Shown piece by piece: positions 50,847 through 60,971 of a stretch of 64,000 bases of DNA. Both the position numbers and the translations under genes were made by a program. This DNA comes from JAIPDZ01 sp034522175. Lineage in GTDB: Bacteria; Desulfobacterota; DSM-4660; Desulfatiglandales; Desulfatiglandaceae. A model generated the notes under the pieces. That model was given only the letters and a program-made list of their open reading frames with translations, was not told the origin of the DNA and did not search any database. The DNA is taken from NCBI GenBank assembly GCA_034522175.1, contig JAXHLQ010000001.1, forward strand, positions 4,154,001-4,218,000, written 5' to 3'. Numbering within the stretch: the first letter of the stretch is position 1; each line of letters opens with the position of its first letter.

Positions 50847-51335
50847 TCACGCATAATGCTGTATGATCTTCTCGATGATGGCCGTGGTGGAAAACCCGCC
50901 TTCAAAGGGAATCCTTATGACTTTTCCGCCGTTTGCCTTGACCACACCCGCACCGATGATTTCCGATTCCTCCCAGTCCCCGCCCTTTACCAGAATGTCG
51001 GGAATAAGGTATTCAATGACCCGCAGGGGATTGTCTTCATCAAAGATGAATACACTGTCCACGAAAGAAAATGCTGCCAGAATCTCGGTTCTGACATTTT
51101 CTGAAAGAATCGGTCTTTTGGGACCCTTTATCTGAGCCGCCGAACGGTCAGAGTTTACCGCCACCATCAGAAAATCCCCCAGGGTCCTTGCCGAAGCGAG
51201 GTATCGGGTGTGTCCAGGGTGGAGAATGTCGAAACAGCCATTGGTCAATACGATCTGTTTGCCTTCCTCCTTAAGCCGCTGACAGACGGTCTTTGTTTCC
51301 TCCAGGGTTCGAATTTTGTCACGGTAGGATGTCAT
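50847..51335 (-). CDS. rfaE2: D-glycero-beta-D-manno-heptose 1-phosphate adenylyltransferase
   Basis: 162 aa, the size of stand-alone RfaE2/HldC. IVLTNGCFDILHPGHTRYLA carries the HxGH nucleotidyltransferase motif near residues 29-48, followed by AVNSDRS and an ISTTT-type end (GGFSTTAIIEKI). It makes ADP-heptose for the LPS inner core, indicating a Gram-negative envelope. It ends about 115 bp from the orphan tRNA half. Confidence 0.9.
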   Translation of the reverse strand: MTSYRDKIRTLEETKTVCQRLKEEGKQIVLTNGCFDILHPGHTRYLASARTLGDFLMVAVNSDRSAAQIKGPKRPILSENVRTEILAAFSFVDSVFIFDEDNPLRVIEYLIPDILVKGGDWEESEIIGAGVVKANGGKVIRIPFEGGFSTTAIIEKIIQHYA

Positions 51336-51350
51336 GGCTGCTGGGTTCCT

Positions 51351-52101
51351 TTAGATATTTGTGGCCCTGGCCAGTGTAACACAGTATACCTTCCGGGCTT
51401 TGGCACGTTTGAGCACCCGGGCGCATTCGTTGAGGGTGTTACCGGTTGTGGCCACATCATCCACCAGCAAAATGGTCTTATTTTTGACGATGGATGGGTT
51501 TTTGATTTCGAAAGCGCCGCGTATGTTTTTGTGTCGTTCCTTTTTGGCCAACCCGGTCTGTGGTAAGGTATATTTTACTCTTCTCAGGGACAAAAAGTCC
51601 AGTTCGACCGGCAATGCCTTTGCCACGTGCCTGGATAGCAGGAGACTCTGGTTAAATCCCCGCTCCCTGAGCCGTTTCTTGTGAAGGGGCACGGGCATGA
51701 TATACTGCGGTACGGGTTCGGGAACCCATTTCTGGGCAAAATCCGCCAGGAGGGAGCCCAGGGCGTCGGCAAGAAAGGTCTTTCCCCATACTTCAATCCA
51801 TAGATGGCCTGAAGCAGGGTCCCTTCGTAGGTATAGGGGCGCCCGCTGTATCATAGCGGGGTCGTCTGGTCAGGCATTCGCCGCAGAGATGGCTTTCCTG
51901 ATTTTTTGACGGAAAAGGGGTGCCGCATATGGGACACAACGGCGGGGTGAGCGGACGAAAATCCGCTGTGCATGTATGGCAGAAGGGTAGGGGGGTGCCG
52001 GCATCGACGAAAGGGGATTTTTTCAGAAAGGTGCTGCAGACAGCGCATCTCGGGGGATAGATGACATCCAGGAACTGTCTCAAGTGCATCGAGAGCGTCA
52101 T
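51351..52101 (-). CDS. comF: ComF-family phosphoribosyltransferase, two frameshifts
   Basis: A zinc-finger N-terminus (YPPRCAVCSTFL; CHTCTADF; CPICGTPF; CGECLTRRPRYD) is followed by a PRTase domain with QTGLAKKERHKNIRGAFEI and the PRPP loop LLVDDVATTGNTL. The sequence passes through three frames: RRPRYDTAGAPI, then YEGTLLQAIYGLKYG, then GKTFLADALGSLLADF. One base appears missing near 51845 and another in the GGGG near 51800. Involved in DNA uptake in competent bacteria; here its role is unspecified. Confidence 0.82.
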
Positions 52102-52562
52102 TTTATCTTGAGTTTTTGCGATGGATATGAGGTGGCTGATCGAGCTTCCCGGACAAAATCATCAAAGGCGCATTCCCGATTCAGCCCCCGGCACGCCAGC
52201 TTGGCCAGCACCCAGGTGTCCTCATCGGTGATATTTGCCGGGTAGTAGGGCCACAGGGCACATCTTTCCGGCTTAACCGGATGGATGGTGCAGCCCACCC
52301 CTTTCCTGTAAAATATGCAGAAGTTGTCCGCTCCCACCCGGATATAGACACGGCCGTTTCGTTCCTCAAGGTATCCGGAAAAGAGGTCTTCTCTGGATAT
52401 GGAAAGGAAACGGGCAAGCCTTTCCTGTTCATTTCGGCTGAGGTATATTCCCCCCTCACCGTAACAGCACTCCCCGCACATGCGACATTCAAAGGCTTTC
52501 ATATTATTTATCTGCTCGTTATGAGGTGAACACGGAATAACGGGTTGATTTGAATCAACCAT
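52098..52562 (-). CDS. YkgJ-type Fe-S/Zn cluster protein
   Basis: MKAFECRMCGECCYGEGGIY, then FCIFYRKGVGCTIHPVKPER-CALWPYYP is the CxxCxxCC...C...C pattern of the YkgJ (CxxCxxCC) family, of unknown function. ATG 52502 begins exactly at the motif; an in-frame ATG at 52562 after GGGGGATC adds 20 residues and has the better ribosome binding site. Its stop overlaps comF by 4 bp. Confidence 0.8.
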   Translation of the reverse strand: MVDSNQPVIPCSPHNEQINNMKAFECRMCGECCYGEGGIYLSRNEQERLARFLSISREDLFSGYLEERNGRVYIRVGADNFCIFYRKGVGCTIHPVKPERCALWPYYPANITDEDTWVLAKLACRGLNRECAFDDFVREARSATSYPSQKLKIK

Positions 52563-52594
52563 TGTTGATCCCCCATCTTTAAGACGAGTGCTTT

Positions 52595-55568
52595 TCAGCT
52601 GGTTTCCTTTTTCTTGCCGTTAATCAACCGATCCAGATCCCAGTCTACCAACAGCCGCAGCGGAGTGGGATCGTTTCGCTTCCTGTAAATCAATTGTCCA
52701 TGGGTCACTCCATGGAAGAAAAGGTCCCGGGTAACCGCTACATCATCACGGCAATACCGGGAGAGCTTTCCCATCTCTTTTTGCCTGAACCATTCCACCG
52801 CCTGCAGCCCGTCCGCACTCTTGCCCTTTTTTAAGGTTTCCCGGGCCAGGTGATCCAGCCCAAGCCGGAATCCGAGCCGGGTGTGGATATCCTCCAACAT
52901 ATCAAAGGTCGGCAGTGTATTGAGTTGCTTTTCTGTATAGGCGCTCAAGACTTTGTAATCAAACCGCTTGATGTTAAACCCCACAATGAGATCACCTCTG
53001 TTCAGGTGATGGAAGAGCTCATCCATCTGCGATTCATCAAATACCAGAAAGTCATCCTTCTCAGTATCAAAAAGGACCGCCACCGAGACCCGCATGAGGT
53101 GGGCGTTTTGCCACCCCCCTACATCCGCTGCCAGTTTCTGGGTTTCGAGATCCAAAAAAAGGATCCTCGGCGATTCAGACTCGGTAACAGGGTCGTCCGG
53201 CTCCCGAGGCGGTAAAACGGGTTCTTGCGCTTCATCGGCTGCCATATCACTGAATGAGCGGTGGCCCAGCAAGCCTTCAAGGACCAGGAGCGCAGCCGCC
53301 TTGTCGAGCGGTTTGTTACCGCTTCCGCATTTGGGGGAATGGATGCAGGAAGGACAGCCCTCTTCACATTCACACGCGCGGATATGGTTCAGTGTGTGTT
53401 CAAGGAGTTCCTCTACCACATCGAAGCCTCTATGGGCGAGGCCCACACCGCCGGGGCAGGCGTCGTAGATGAATATGGCGCTTTTCTCCACCTGGGGATG
53501 ATAGGGATAGCATATCCCGCCGATATCGTTCCTGTCGCAGAGGGCAAACAGGGGAAATATGCCGATGGCGCCGTGTTCCACCGCATGGATCCCCCCCATG
53601 AAATGTCGCCCCCGGCGCTCCACAAAGGCCTTGAGTATGTCCTCGATTTCCACCCAGAATCCCACTGTCTCGAAGGTCTGCGGGGGAAGATCCAGGGGAA
53701 AGACGCCCATGAGCCCCTGGCCGGGCAGGGATCGCTTTTCATACCCGGTAATGGTCTCCGTGACCCTGAGGATTCCTTGGCGGACAATGAATTGTCCTTT
53801 GGGCCGGGATCGATGGATATCGATGATTTCGGTCTCTTTGTCGCTCCGGGTTCGGGTGAAGTATTTGAGGTCGGAGCGGTGGGCCACTACATCCCCTTTA
53901 TCGAGGTGGAGTTCATCCACTTCATACTGATGAGCGCGGTGAAGGTAGACGGCTCCCGGATGACATTCCTTGAGCGCCCTGACGCCATCCACGGTGCCGA
54001 TGGCCTGGCCGGTCTCCCGTTCGAAAATGGTGAATGTCTCCCCGGCGGATCGGATGTTGACCGAAAGCTGAGGGTTTTTTTCCGTGGAAAACCATACCGG
54101 TTCTCCCTGCGCGCTACGGCAGAGTGACCCATTTTTTTCCAATCGGTCCAGGTGTGCTTTGAGATGATCGGGCCAAAACAGTCGGTCTTCAAGCGTAATA
54201 GGGATTTCGGCGGCGGCAGAAGGGAGATGGCGTTGGACGATGTAAGGGTTGTTGGGATCCAGAATGGCGGCTTCAAACGTTCTTTCAAATAGATTGTCCG
54301 GGTGTTTCATGAAATACTGGTCTAAGGCATCGGGTTTTCCTATTAGAAAAATCACCGATTCGCGACCCGCACGCCCGACGCGGCCGCCCCGCTGCCAGGT
54401 GTTAATGATGGTGCCCGGGTATCCCACCAGGATGCAGATATCAAGGGATCCGATATCGATACCCATCTCCAAGGCGCTGGTGGATACCACGCCGAGAAGG
54501 TCTCCACTCATTAGTTTGCGTTCAATCACGCGCCTTTCCTCGGGCATGAAGCCTGCGCGATAGGAACTGATTTTTCGTTTCAGTTCGGGTGCCATCTCGG
54601 AGACCCACAGATGGATCAGTTCGGTGACCTTCCGGGCCTGGGTGAAGACGATGGTCCTGAATCCGTTCTTTATGCAATCGATGAATAGCTTGGTGGAGAG
54701 GAAATTGGGGCTTTCCTCAGGGTTCAGAAATACAAAATGCTGGCCGGCCTTGGGATGTCCTGTGGTGTGGATCACACGCAGAGCTTCTTCAATGAGGCTT
54801 TCACCCAATGCCTCGGGATTGCTGACCGTGGCCGACAATAGTATAAAACGCGGGGAAGAGCCATAACGGGCACACAGACGCTTTAATCGCCTCATGATCT
54901 GACTGACATGGGAACCGAAGATGCCTCTGTAGGTATGGACCTCATCCAAAACCACGAAAGCAAGGTTTCCGAGGAAGGTTTCCCAGCTGTTCGTGGTAGG
55001 CCAGGATGCCGCGATGGAGCATGTCCGGATTGGTAAAAAGAATGTTGGGGTTGTGGGCCCTAATCTTTTTTCGTTGGTAGGGGGGGGTGTCTCCATCATA
55101 GATTCGAGCGGTGATGGTCCGTGCCCCTACCCGATCGATCCAGCCCGAAAGGGTCTTCAATTGGTCCTGCTCCAAGGCCTTTAAGGGGAAGATGTAAAGG
55201 GCCCTGGCCTGTGGATTTTCCAGCATGCGCTCAATGACCGGGAGATTGTAGATGAGACTCTTCCCGCTGGCGGTGGGTGTGGCTACAAGGATATGCTGCC
55301 CGCTTCTTACATGGTCAATGGCCTCTACCTGGTGGCGGTAAAGCCCTTTAATCGAGGACGTTCTTAAGGCGCTTTGAATCGGGTGGTGAAATTGGGGGAG
55401 GTTGCCGTAGACCGCTTTTTGGGGCTGAAGGTACCGGTGATATACGAACGCCTCACTCAGTGACTCACGGGTCTTTATGGATTCGATATATTGTGAGATT
55501 CTCACAGGCCTGCCATTGTTATCTCTGCTTCGTGTTTGAGGGGTGGGAATGTGGCCTTCATAAGGCAA
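52595..55568 (-). CDS. MrfA-like DEAD/DEAH helicase fused to an MrfB-like 3'-5' exonuclease, frameshifted
   Basis: Starts at 55568; VATPTASGKSLIYN is Walker A, then after a +1 shift near 54988 the frame continues LGNLAFVVLDEVHTYRGIFG (DEVH box), ALEMGIDIGSLD and GRVGRAGRES (helicase C). A DUF1998-like zinc site follows (CECEEGCPSCIHSPKCGSG). The last 190 residues hold a DnaQ/RNase-H-like nuclease: ILFLDLETQ near the start, VGFNIKRFD, and YCRDDVAVTRDLF. In Bacillus subtilis the two activities are separate proteins (MrfA and MrfB) in mitomycin-crosslink repair; here they form one polypeptide. Confidence 0.85.
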
Positions 55569-55571
55569 TGC

Positions 55572-55916
55572 TCATGTTTCGCTTTTATCCGCTTTGGCCC
55601 CGAATTTCTTTTGAAGCGCCTCTGAAATCGGTTCCGATTCCGCTTTTTCAACTCCGATTTTGCTTCTCGCAACGGCTTCTCGCGTGGGTTTAAGAATATC
55701 GCTCATGAAGGAATCTTCCTCCACGCTCCATGCACTCCAGCCGTCGATGCCGATGTATTCGTCGTATGTGGTCCGGTAGTAGGGGTCGTAGAGCCTTACC
55801 CCCTTTTCGCTGTCATATTCGTAGGTGACCCATTCACCGTCAAAGAGCGTGAAATCCTCGTCACCAAGGCCCAGCTTCCTTAAAAGATTTTTGTGTGCTG
55901 ATGGTATGTTCATCAT
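55572..55916 (-). CDS. Hypothetical protein, 114 aa
   Basis: Aromatic- and acid-rich, with LYDPYYRTTYDEYIGIDGWS near the middle; a YDPY/GIDGWSAW pattern is seen in desulfobacterial hypotheticals adjacent to ABC-F genes, but I assign no function. It starts 3 bp after the ABC-F stop and ends 3 bp before the helicase start, so it is in the same operon. Confidence 0.7.
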   Translation of the reverse strand: MMNIPSAHKNLLRKLGLGDEDFTLFDGEWVTYEYDSEKGVRLYDPYYRTTYDEYIGIDGWSAWSVEEDSFMSDILKPTREAVARSKIGVEKAESEPISEALQKKFGAKADKSET

Positions 55917-55919
55917 TCC

Positions 55920-57932
55920 CTATCCTTCGACTTCCAATGCGGTTTTTGCCGATTCCAGCCGGTTCTGACCGTCCTCCCATTTGGATAGTAAATCCTGAAT
56001 CTGATCCCTTAGCGCCTTGTACTCTGTCAGGAGAGGCACGCTGATGTCTTTATCCTCAAAAACGTTGGGATCTGCAAGGCTTTTTTCCACTGCCTTCTGG
56101 CGTGTTTCGAGCCGGGTGATGCGGTCCTCTATCTCTTTCAATTCGTTTTGGATCGGCTTCAATGTATCATAGACTTTTTGCCGTCTCTCGGCTCTCTCCC
56201 GCCTGCTTTGCTTCCGGTCTGAAGCCTTGTTTCGACGCCCGTTGGTACCTCGTTCCCCATTATGGTGAGGTTCATGATCATGTTTCCCGGGGGTGCCGCC
56301 AATCTCACGCCCCGCCGCGGATTCGATGCGGGCGAGATGGGCATAATATTCATCCAGATTCCCTGGATATTCTGTGATGGAGGCATCTTTTATATCCCAG
56401 ATTTTTGTAGCCAGCTTGTTGACAAAGTATTGGTTATGGGACACGAATATGAGGGCCCCGTTATAACCGGACAATGCCTCGATCAGCATTTCCGATGAAC
56501 TGATGTCGAGATGGTTGGTGGGTTCGTCCATCAGCATGAAATTTCCTGGAGCTACAAGGAGTTTAGCAAGGGATACCCGTGCCCTTTCGCCTCCCGAGAG
56601 GACATGGATCGGTTTGTCCACCTCGTCTCCGGAAAAAAGAAAGGCACCGCATACGGAGCGGACAAACCCGATCGTTGCATCTGGAACCACCTGATAAACC
56701 TCCTCAATGACCGTCCGGTCAAGGTTGAGAAGATCGGTATGGTGTTGGGCAAAGTAGGTCGTGTTCACCTTGTGCCCGAGCGAGATGGTCCCTCGTGTGG
56801 GCTCGATTTCACCGGAAACCAGCCTGAGAAGCGTGGTCTTGCCACATCCGTTGGGACCCACAACCGCGATTTTTTCCCCGCGTAGGATGGTTAGATCCAG
56901 GTCCTTGTATAAGGTGTGTTTTCCAAAGGCCTTACAAATCCCTTTTAGTTTAAGCACGTCCCGTCCACTTCTTTCAACGTCAGGGAATGAGAAACGAATG
57001 GTTTTTTCGGTTTGATGCGTTTGGACAATGGCCATCTTTTTGACCAGCTTGATTTTGCTTTGCGCCTGTCTTGCCTTAGAGGATTTGGCCCGAAAGCGGT
57101 CGATGAATTTCCGGGCATCCTTGATCTTTTGTTCCTGCTTTCTTGCATTTGCCTCAAGGGTTCGTTGTTCTTCCTCACGAGCCTTGAGATACACATCATA
57201 GTTTCCCTGATAGGACCGCATGCCTTCGGGTTCGAACGAGATAATCCGGCCCACCTGTCGGTTCAAGAATTCTCTATCGTGAGAGACGAGGATCATCGCT
57301 CCCGAAAATGCCTTCAAGAAATCCTCCAACCACCTGACGGAAGGAATATCGAGGTGATTGGTGGGTTCGTCCAGGAGCAGAAGATCGGGTTTTTGATAGA
57401 GGAGTTTCGCCAGGGCGGCCCGCATCTTCCAGCCTCCACTGAGTGATGCAAGGGGCCGATCAAAATCCTGAGGCTTAAAACCGAGACCCAACAGGATCTT
57501 TTCTGCGAGATGAGCGGGAAAATTCTCCTCCAGCAAGCCCAGTCTCTGATGAAGATGACTGATTTCCTCTCCCGCGGTCCGCTGAGCATCCTGGTCTATG
57601 GCCTTTTCCAATGCGCTTTCTGCCGCTTTGAGTTTCCTCTCGAGAATGGCTCTTTCATCAATGGCGTTAAGCACCGACGCGAGTAAAACACCCGATTCGG
57701 TTTCCTTAATGTCTTGAGGGAGGTAGCCGATTCGGCAGCCCTTCGCGATTTTGACATCCCCGTTGTCCGGGGGCATTTCTCCGGTTATGATTCTAAGAAG
57801 AGAGGTTTTGCCGGAACCGTTTGGGCCCACCAGTCCGATGCGTTCCCCGGTTTCCACCTGAAGACCGATGTCCTTGAAGAGGGATCTTTCAAGAAAATTT
57901 ACGGAGATGTTGGTGAGTGTGATCAGGCCCAT
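55920..57932 (-). CDS. ABC-F family ATPase (Uup/YheS-like)
   Basis: 670 aa, two ABC domains without membrane segments. Walker A GLVGPNGSGKTSLLRI near residue 33 and AVVGPNGCGKTTLLRL near 357; signatures LSGGWKMRAALAKLL and LSGGERARVSLAKLL; twice L/M-DEPTNHLDI. Between them is the long interdomain P-site linker (RSYQGNYDVYLKAREEEQRT), and the C-terminus is a charged coiled coil (DRKQSRRERAERRQKVYDTL). ABC-F proteins act on stalled ribosomes; the Uup-like tail can bind branched DNA. Confidence 0.9.
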   Translation of the reverse strand: MGLITLTNISVNFLERSLFKDIGLQVETGERIGLVGPNGSGKTSLLRIITGEMPPDNGDVKIAKGCRIGYLPQDIKETESGVLLASVLNAIDERAILERKLKAAESALEKAIDQDAQRTAGEEISHLHQRLGLLEENFPAHLAEKILLGLGFKPQDFDRPLASLSGGWKMRAALAKLLYQKPDLLLLDEPTNHLDIPSVRWLEDFLKAFSGAMILVSHDREFLNRQVGRIISFEPEGMRSYQGNYDVYLKAREEEQRTLEANARKQEQKIKDARKFIDRFRAKSSKARQAQSKIKLVKKMAIVQTHQTEKTIRFSFPDVERSGRDVLKLKGICKAFGKHTLYKDLDLTILRGEKIAVVGPNGCGKTTLLRLVSGEIEPTRGTISLGHKVNTTYFAQHHTDLLNLDRTVIEEVYQVVPDATIGFVRSVCGAFLFSGDEVDKPIHVLSGGERARVSLAKLLVAPGNFMLMDEPTNHLDISSSEMLIEALSGYNGALIFVSHNQYFVNKLATKIWDIKDASITEYPGNLDEYYAHLARIESAAGREIGGTPGKHDHEPHHNGERGTNGRRNKASDRKQSRRERAERRQKVYDTLKPIQNELKEIEDRITRLETRQKAVEKSLADPNVFEDKDISVPLLTEYKALRDQIQDLLSKWEDGQNRLESAKTALEVEG

Positions 57933-58128
57933 TGGCGTTTGGGTTCATGTAAACGGGATTCATGTGCGGTGAAGCACAAGATGCGCTTGTTTTGTCTATA
58001 AGTTTTGCAAAGATGGGGCCCGGGTGATGATTTCGGGTCCCCCGGTCGATACGTACACGGCCGGGGGGTAAAAGGGCCGGGCTGATGTGTGAGAGGATGC
58101 CTTTCGAAGGCTTCGGGCTTCAGACCCC
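57933..58128. other. Gap between rplQ and the ABC-F gene
   Basis: AGGATGCCTTTCGAAGGCTT (about 58093-58112) forms a GCCTTTCGAAGGC-type hairpin that may terminate the alpha operon. No gene. Confidence 0.5.
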
Positions 58129-58548
58129 CTAATCCGATTTTTTATCGGTGGCAGACGACTTGCGTTTTGGCCTTTTTGTCTTTCCCTGCTCATCTTGTGG
58201 AAGCAATTGCAGAATGGATAGGCCGCCGCCATCTCCTTTTCTGTCTGTTTTCTTCACGATACGCGTATAGCCTCCCTGTCTGTCCACATAGCGGTCTTTC
58301 AACTCGTCGAACAGTTTGTGGGCGACCTGTTTCTCTTGAATATAGGAGAGGGCCTGGCGCCTCGCGTGGAGATCCCCGCGTTTGGCCAGGGTGATCATTT
58401 TTTCTGCAATGGGCCGAGCGACCTTGGCCTTTGCGTCCGTTGTTTCGATTTGCTCATATTTGAAGAGGGAAGTTACCATATTTCTGAGCATTGCCCGCCG
58501 GTGACTTGTGTTGCGCGACAGCTGCTTCCCTGCTTTTCTGTGCCTCAT
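58129..58548 (-). CDS. rplQ: 50S ribosomal protein L17
   Basis: 139 aa; the N-terminus MRHRKAGKQLSRNTSHRRAM and ARPIAEKMITLAKRGDLHAR are diagnostic. A lysine-rich C-terminal extension (KTKRPKRKSSATDKKSD) makes it slightly longer than average. It overlaps rpoA by 4 bp (ATGA), the classic end of the alpha operon. Confidence 0.95.
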   Translation of the reverse strand: MRHRKAGKQLSRNTSHRRAMLRNMVTSLFKYEQIETTDAKAKVARPIAEKMITLAKRGDLHARRQALSYIQEKQVAHKLFDELKDRYVDRQGGYTRIVKKTDRKGDGGGLSILQLLPQDEQGKTKRPKRKSSATDKKSD

Positions 58549-59732
58549 TTCCCTGCTTCCTTTCCCTTGGTCTTGCTTTTCTTATCTTTGGATGTACTCT
58601 TCGCTGATTTCGCTTTTGCCTTGGATTCTTTCTTGTCCTTATCCGTTTCCTTCTCTGTATCCTCTTTTCCCTCTGCGTCCGCTTTTGCCGGTTTATCCTC
58701 TTTTTCGGCTGTGTCTTCTTCTGCCTCATCTTCTTCAGGCGGTTCAGCAGCAGGAAAACTGTCCAGGTTCATGCCGAAGGAAAGCCCCATTTCCTCAAGG
58801 ATGGATTTGATCTCGTTTAACGATTTCCTCCCGAAGTTCTTGGTCTTTAGCATCTCGGCGTCTGTTTTCTGTACCAACTCCCCGATCAGTTTGATGTTTG
58901 CGTTCTGCAGGCAGTTGGCAGAACGCACCGACAGCTCAAGGTCGGAAACGGGTCGGAAAAGGTTTTCGTTCATCTGCTCCCTTCCTTCCTCCTCCTCCTC
59001 TTCGTCGGGCTCAGGTTCTTCCTCGAAGTTGATGAATGGGTTCATCTGCTCCTTGAGGATTTTCGCGGCGTTTGCGACGGCATCCTCCGGCAGGAGGGTC
59101 CCGTCGGTCCAGACTTCAAGGGTTAGTTTATCATAGTCGGTAATCTGTCCCACCCTGGCGTTGGTCACAATGTAGTTGACTTTCTCGATACACGAGAACA
59201 CGGCATCCATGGGGATGAATCCGACTTCCATGTCTTCCGGCTTATTCTTTTCAGCGGGCACATAGCCTTTTCCCATTTGGACGACCATCTCCATATTGAG
59301 CTTGGCTTCCTTGTTCAGGGTGGCGATGTGCTTGTCCGGATTCAGGACCTTAACCGATCCATCGGTTTCAATATCTCCTGCGGTAGCAACGCCCTCACCC
59401 TCTTTCTTCAGGTAGATGGTCGCATTTTCATCATTCAGCAGCTTGAGCCGCACCTCCTTGAGGTTCAGAATGATATCCGTCACATCCTCTAATATGCCGG
59501 GGATGGTGGAGAATTCGTGAAGGACACCATCGATCTTGACAGAGACGATGGCCGCACCCTGAAGGGAAGACAGCAAAATGCGCCTGATCGCATTGCCGAT
59601 GGTAATGCCGAATCCCCTTTCCAGCGGTTCACACACAAATTTTCCGTAACGGTCTGAATAGGTATCCTGGTCGATCTCAATCCGTTTCGGTCGGATAAGC
59701 TCCCGCCAGTTTCTGCTCCTTAAGTCTCCCAA
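58545..59732 (-). CDS. rpoA: RNA polymerase alpha subunit with a long charged C-terminal tail
   Basis: 395 aa, about 60 residues longer than usual. N-terminal assembly domain (LERGFGITIGNAIRRILLSS), then the C-terminal domain that binds UP elements and activators (LELSVRSANCLQNANIKLIG, KNFGRKSLNEIKSILEEMGL, near residues 258-308). After that comes a tail of about 70 residues, first acidic (PPEEDEAEEDTAEKED) then lysine-rich (DKDKKESKAKAKSAK). The interdomain linker is also unusually acidic (FEEEPEPDEEEEEEGREQM). Fourth cistron after rpsD as in other alpha operons. Confidence 0.95.
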   Translation of the reverse strand: MGDLRSRNWRELIRPKRIEIDQDTYSDRYGKFVCEPLERGFGITIGNAIRRILLSSLQGAAIVSVKIDGVLHEFSTIPGILEDVTDIILNLKEVRLKLLNDENATIYLKKEGEGVATAGDIETDGSVKVLNPDKHIATLNKEAKLNMEMVVQMGKGYVPAEKNKPEDMEVGFIPMDAVFSCIEKVNYIVTNARVGQITDYDKLTLEVWTDGTLLPEDAVANAAKILKEQMNPFINFEEEPEPDEEEEEEGREQMNENLFRPVSDLELSVRSANCLQNANIKLIGELVQKTDAEMLKTKNFGRKSLNEIKSILEEMGLSFGMNLDSFPAAEPPEEDEAEEDTAEKEDKPAKADAEGKEDTEKETDKDKKESKAKAKSAKSTSKDKKSKTKGKEAGK

Positions 59733-59812
59733 AAAAGCCTCCCCCCTTTTTGCGTTGATAATTTCCGACTGATCAATGGTATTGGTCAGTTTGAAGATGC
59801 CTGCCGGCGATC

Positions 59813-60442
59813 CTATTTTGAATACAATTCAACGATGAGTTGTTCTTGAATAGGCATCGTGAGGTCCTCTCGATTGGGAAGCGCTTTCAGTGTTCCCCTG
59901 AACTTGTCCTTTTCCAGTTCAATCCATTCCGGAACACCTCTTCTGACAACGGTCTCCATTGCTTCCACGAGTTGCGGTAAGCTTCGGCTTTTCTCCTTGA
60001 CTTCAAGGACATCGCCTGGTTTTACCCGGTAGGAGGGGATGTTTACTTTTTTACCATTTATTGAAAAATGATTGTGTCGGATAAACTGTCTTGCCTGATT
60101 ACGGGATACGGCAAAACCCATTCTGTAGACGATATTATCCAAACGCGATTCCAGTAACATCAAGAGATTCGTTCCAGTAATCCCTTTATGTTTGTCCGCC
60201 CGGTAATAATAGCCTCTGAACTGCTTTTCCAGAACGCCGTAAATCCTTTTGACTTTCTGCTTTTCCCGGAGCTGTACCCTGTAATCGGAAACCTTTCCAC
60301 CGCGCCTTTGTCCATGCTGCCCAGGCGCGTAGCCCCTTCTCTCAAATGCACACTTATCACCGTAGCAGCGGTCGCCCTTTAGATAGAGCTTTAAATTCTC
60401 GCGTCGGCATAATCTGCATTCAGAATTAGTATATCTGGCCAA
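59813..60442 (-). CDS. rpsD: 30S ribosomal protein S4
   Basis: 209 aa; CRLCRRENLKLYLKGDRCYG retains the zinc-type Cys pair, followed by RRGYAPGQHGQRRGGKVSDY and an S4 RNA-binding domain (RLDNIVYRMGFAVSRNQARQ). It binds 16S rRNA and starts small-subunit assembly; in many bacteria it represses its own operon. Confidence 0.96.
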   Translation of the reverse strand: MARYTNSECRLCRRENLKLYLKGDRCYGDKCAFERRGYAPGQHGQRRGGKVSDYRVQLREKQKVKRIYGVLEKQFRGYYYRADKHKGITGTNLLMLLESRLDNIVYRMGFAVSRNQARQFIRHNHFSINGKKVNIPSYRVKPGDVLEVKEKSRSLPQLVEAMETVVRRGVPEWIELEKDKFRGTLKALPNREDLTMPIQEQLIVELYSK

Positions 60443-60558
60443 AGTAGCCCCCTTACAAATTAATTATGCTTTCCTTGCTGTTCATTGCGGACAAGCTGCC
60501 CCTCCACCCCCATGTGACGCTTCCCAAAATATCCTCGTGTGAGAAAATCGCCTTTGGG

Positions 60559-60954
60559 TCATACCCTTCTTCTTTTGGGCGGTCTGCATCCGTTATGGGG
60601 TATGGGGGTTACGTCCCGTATGACCGTCACGGTAAATCCTTCCACTTGCAGCGATCTCAGCGCCGCCTCCCTGCCAACACCCGGTCCTTTGACGTGTACC
60701 TCTGCTACGCGCAATCCCTGATCCATCGCCTGCCTGAGTGCGTCCCGCCCGGCAAGCTGAGCTGCGAATGGTGTGCTTTTTCTTGAACCCTTGACACCGC
60801 CCCGGCCCGCGCTGGATTGGGCAATGACATTCCCACTGGGATCCGTGATGGTCACAATGGTATTGTTGAATGTCGACTGTATATGAACGATTCCCGTGGG
60901 GACGTTCTTTTTATCTTTCCTGACTTTACCTCGCTTTTTAACGGTCCTTGCCAT
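60559..60954 (-). CDS. rpsK: 30S ribosomal protein S11
   Basis: 131 aa; HIQSTFNNTIVTITDPSGNV and the C-terminal TPIPHNGCRPPKRRRV are invariant S11 signatures. Platform protein; the spacing to rpsM is 17 bp and to rpsD 116 bp. Confidence 0.96.
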   Translation of the reverse strand: MARTVKKRGKVRKDKKNVPTGIVHIQSTFNNTIVTITDPSGNVIAQSSAGRGGVKGSRKSTPFAAQLAGRDALRQAMDQGLRVAEVHVKGPGVGREAALRSLQVEGFTVTVIRDVTPIPHNGCRPPKRRRV

Positions 60955-60971
60955 ACCATTCCCTCAGATCT

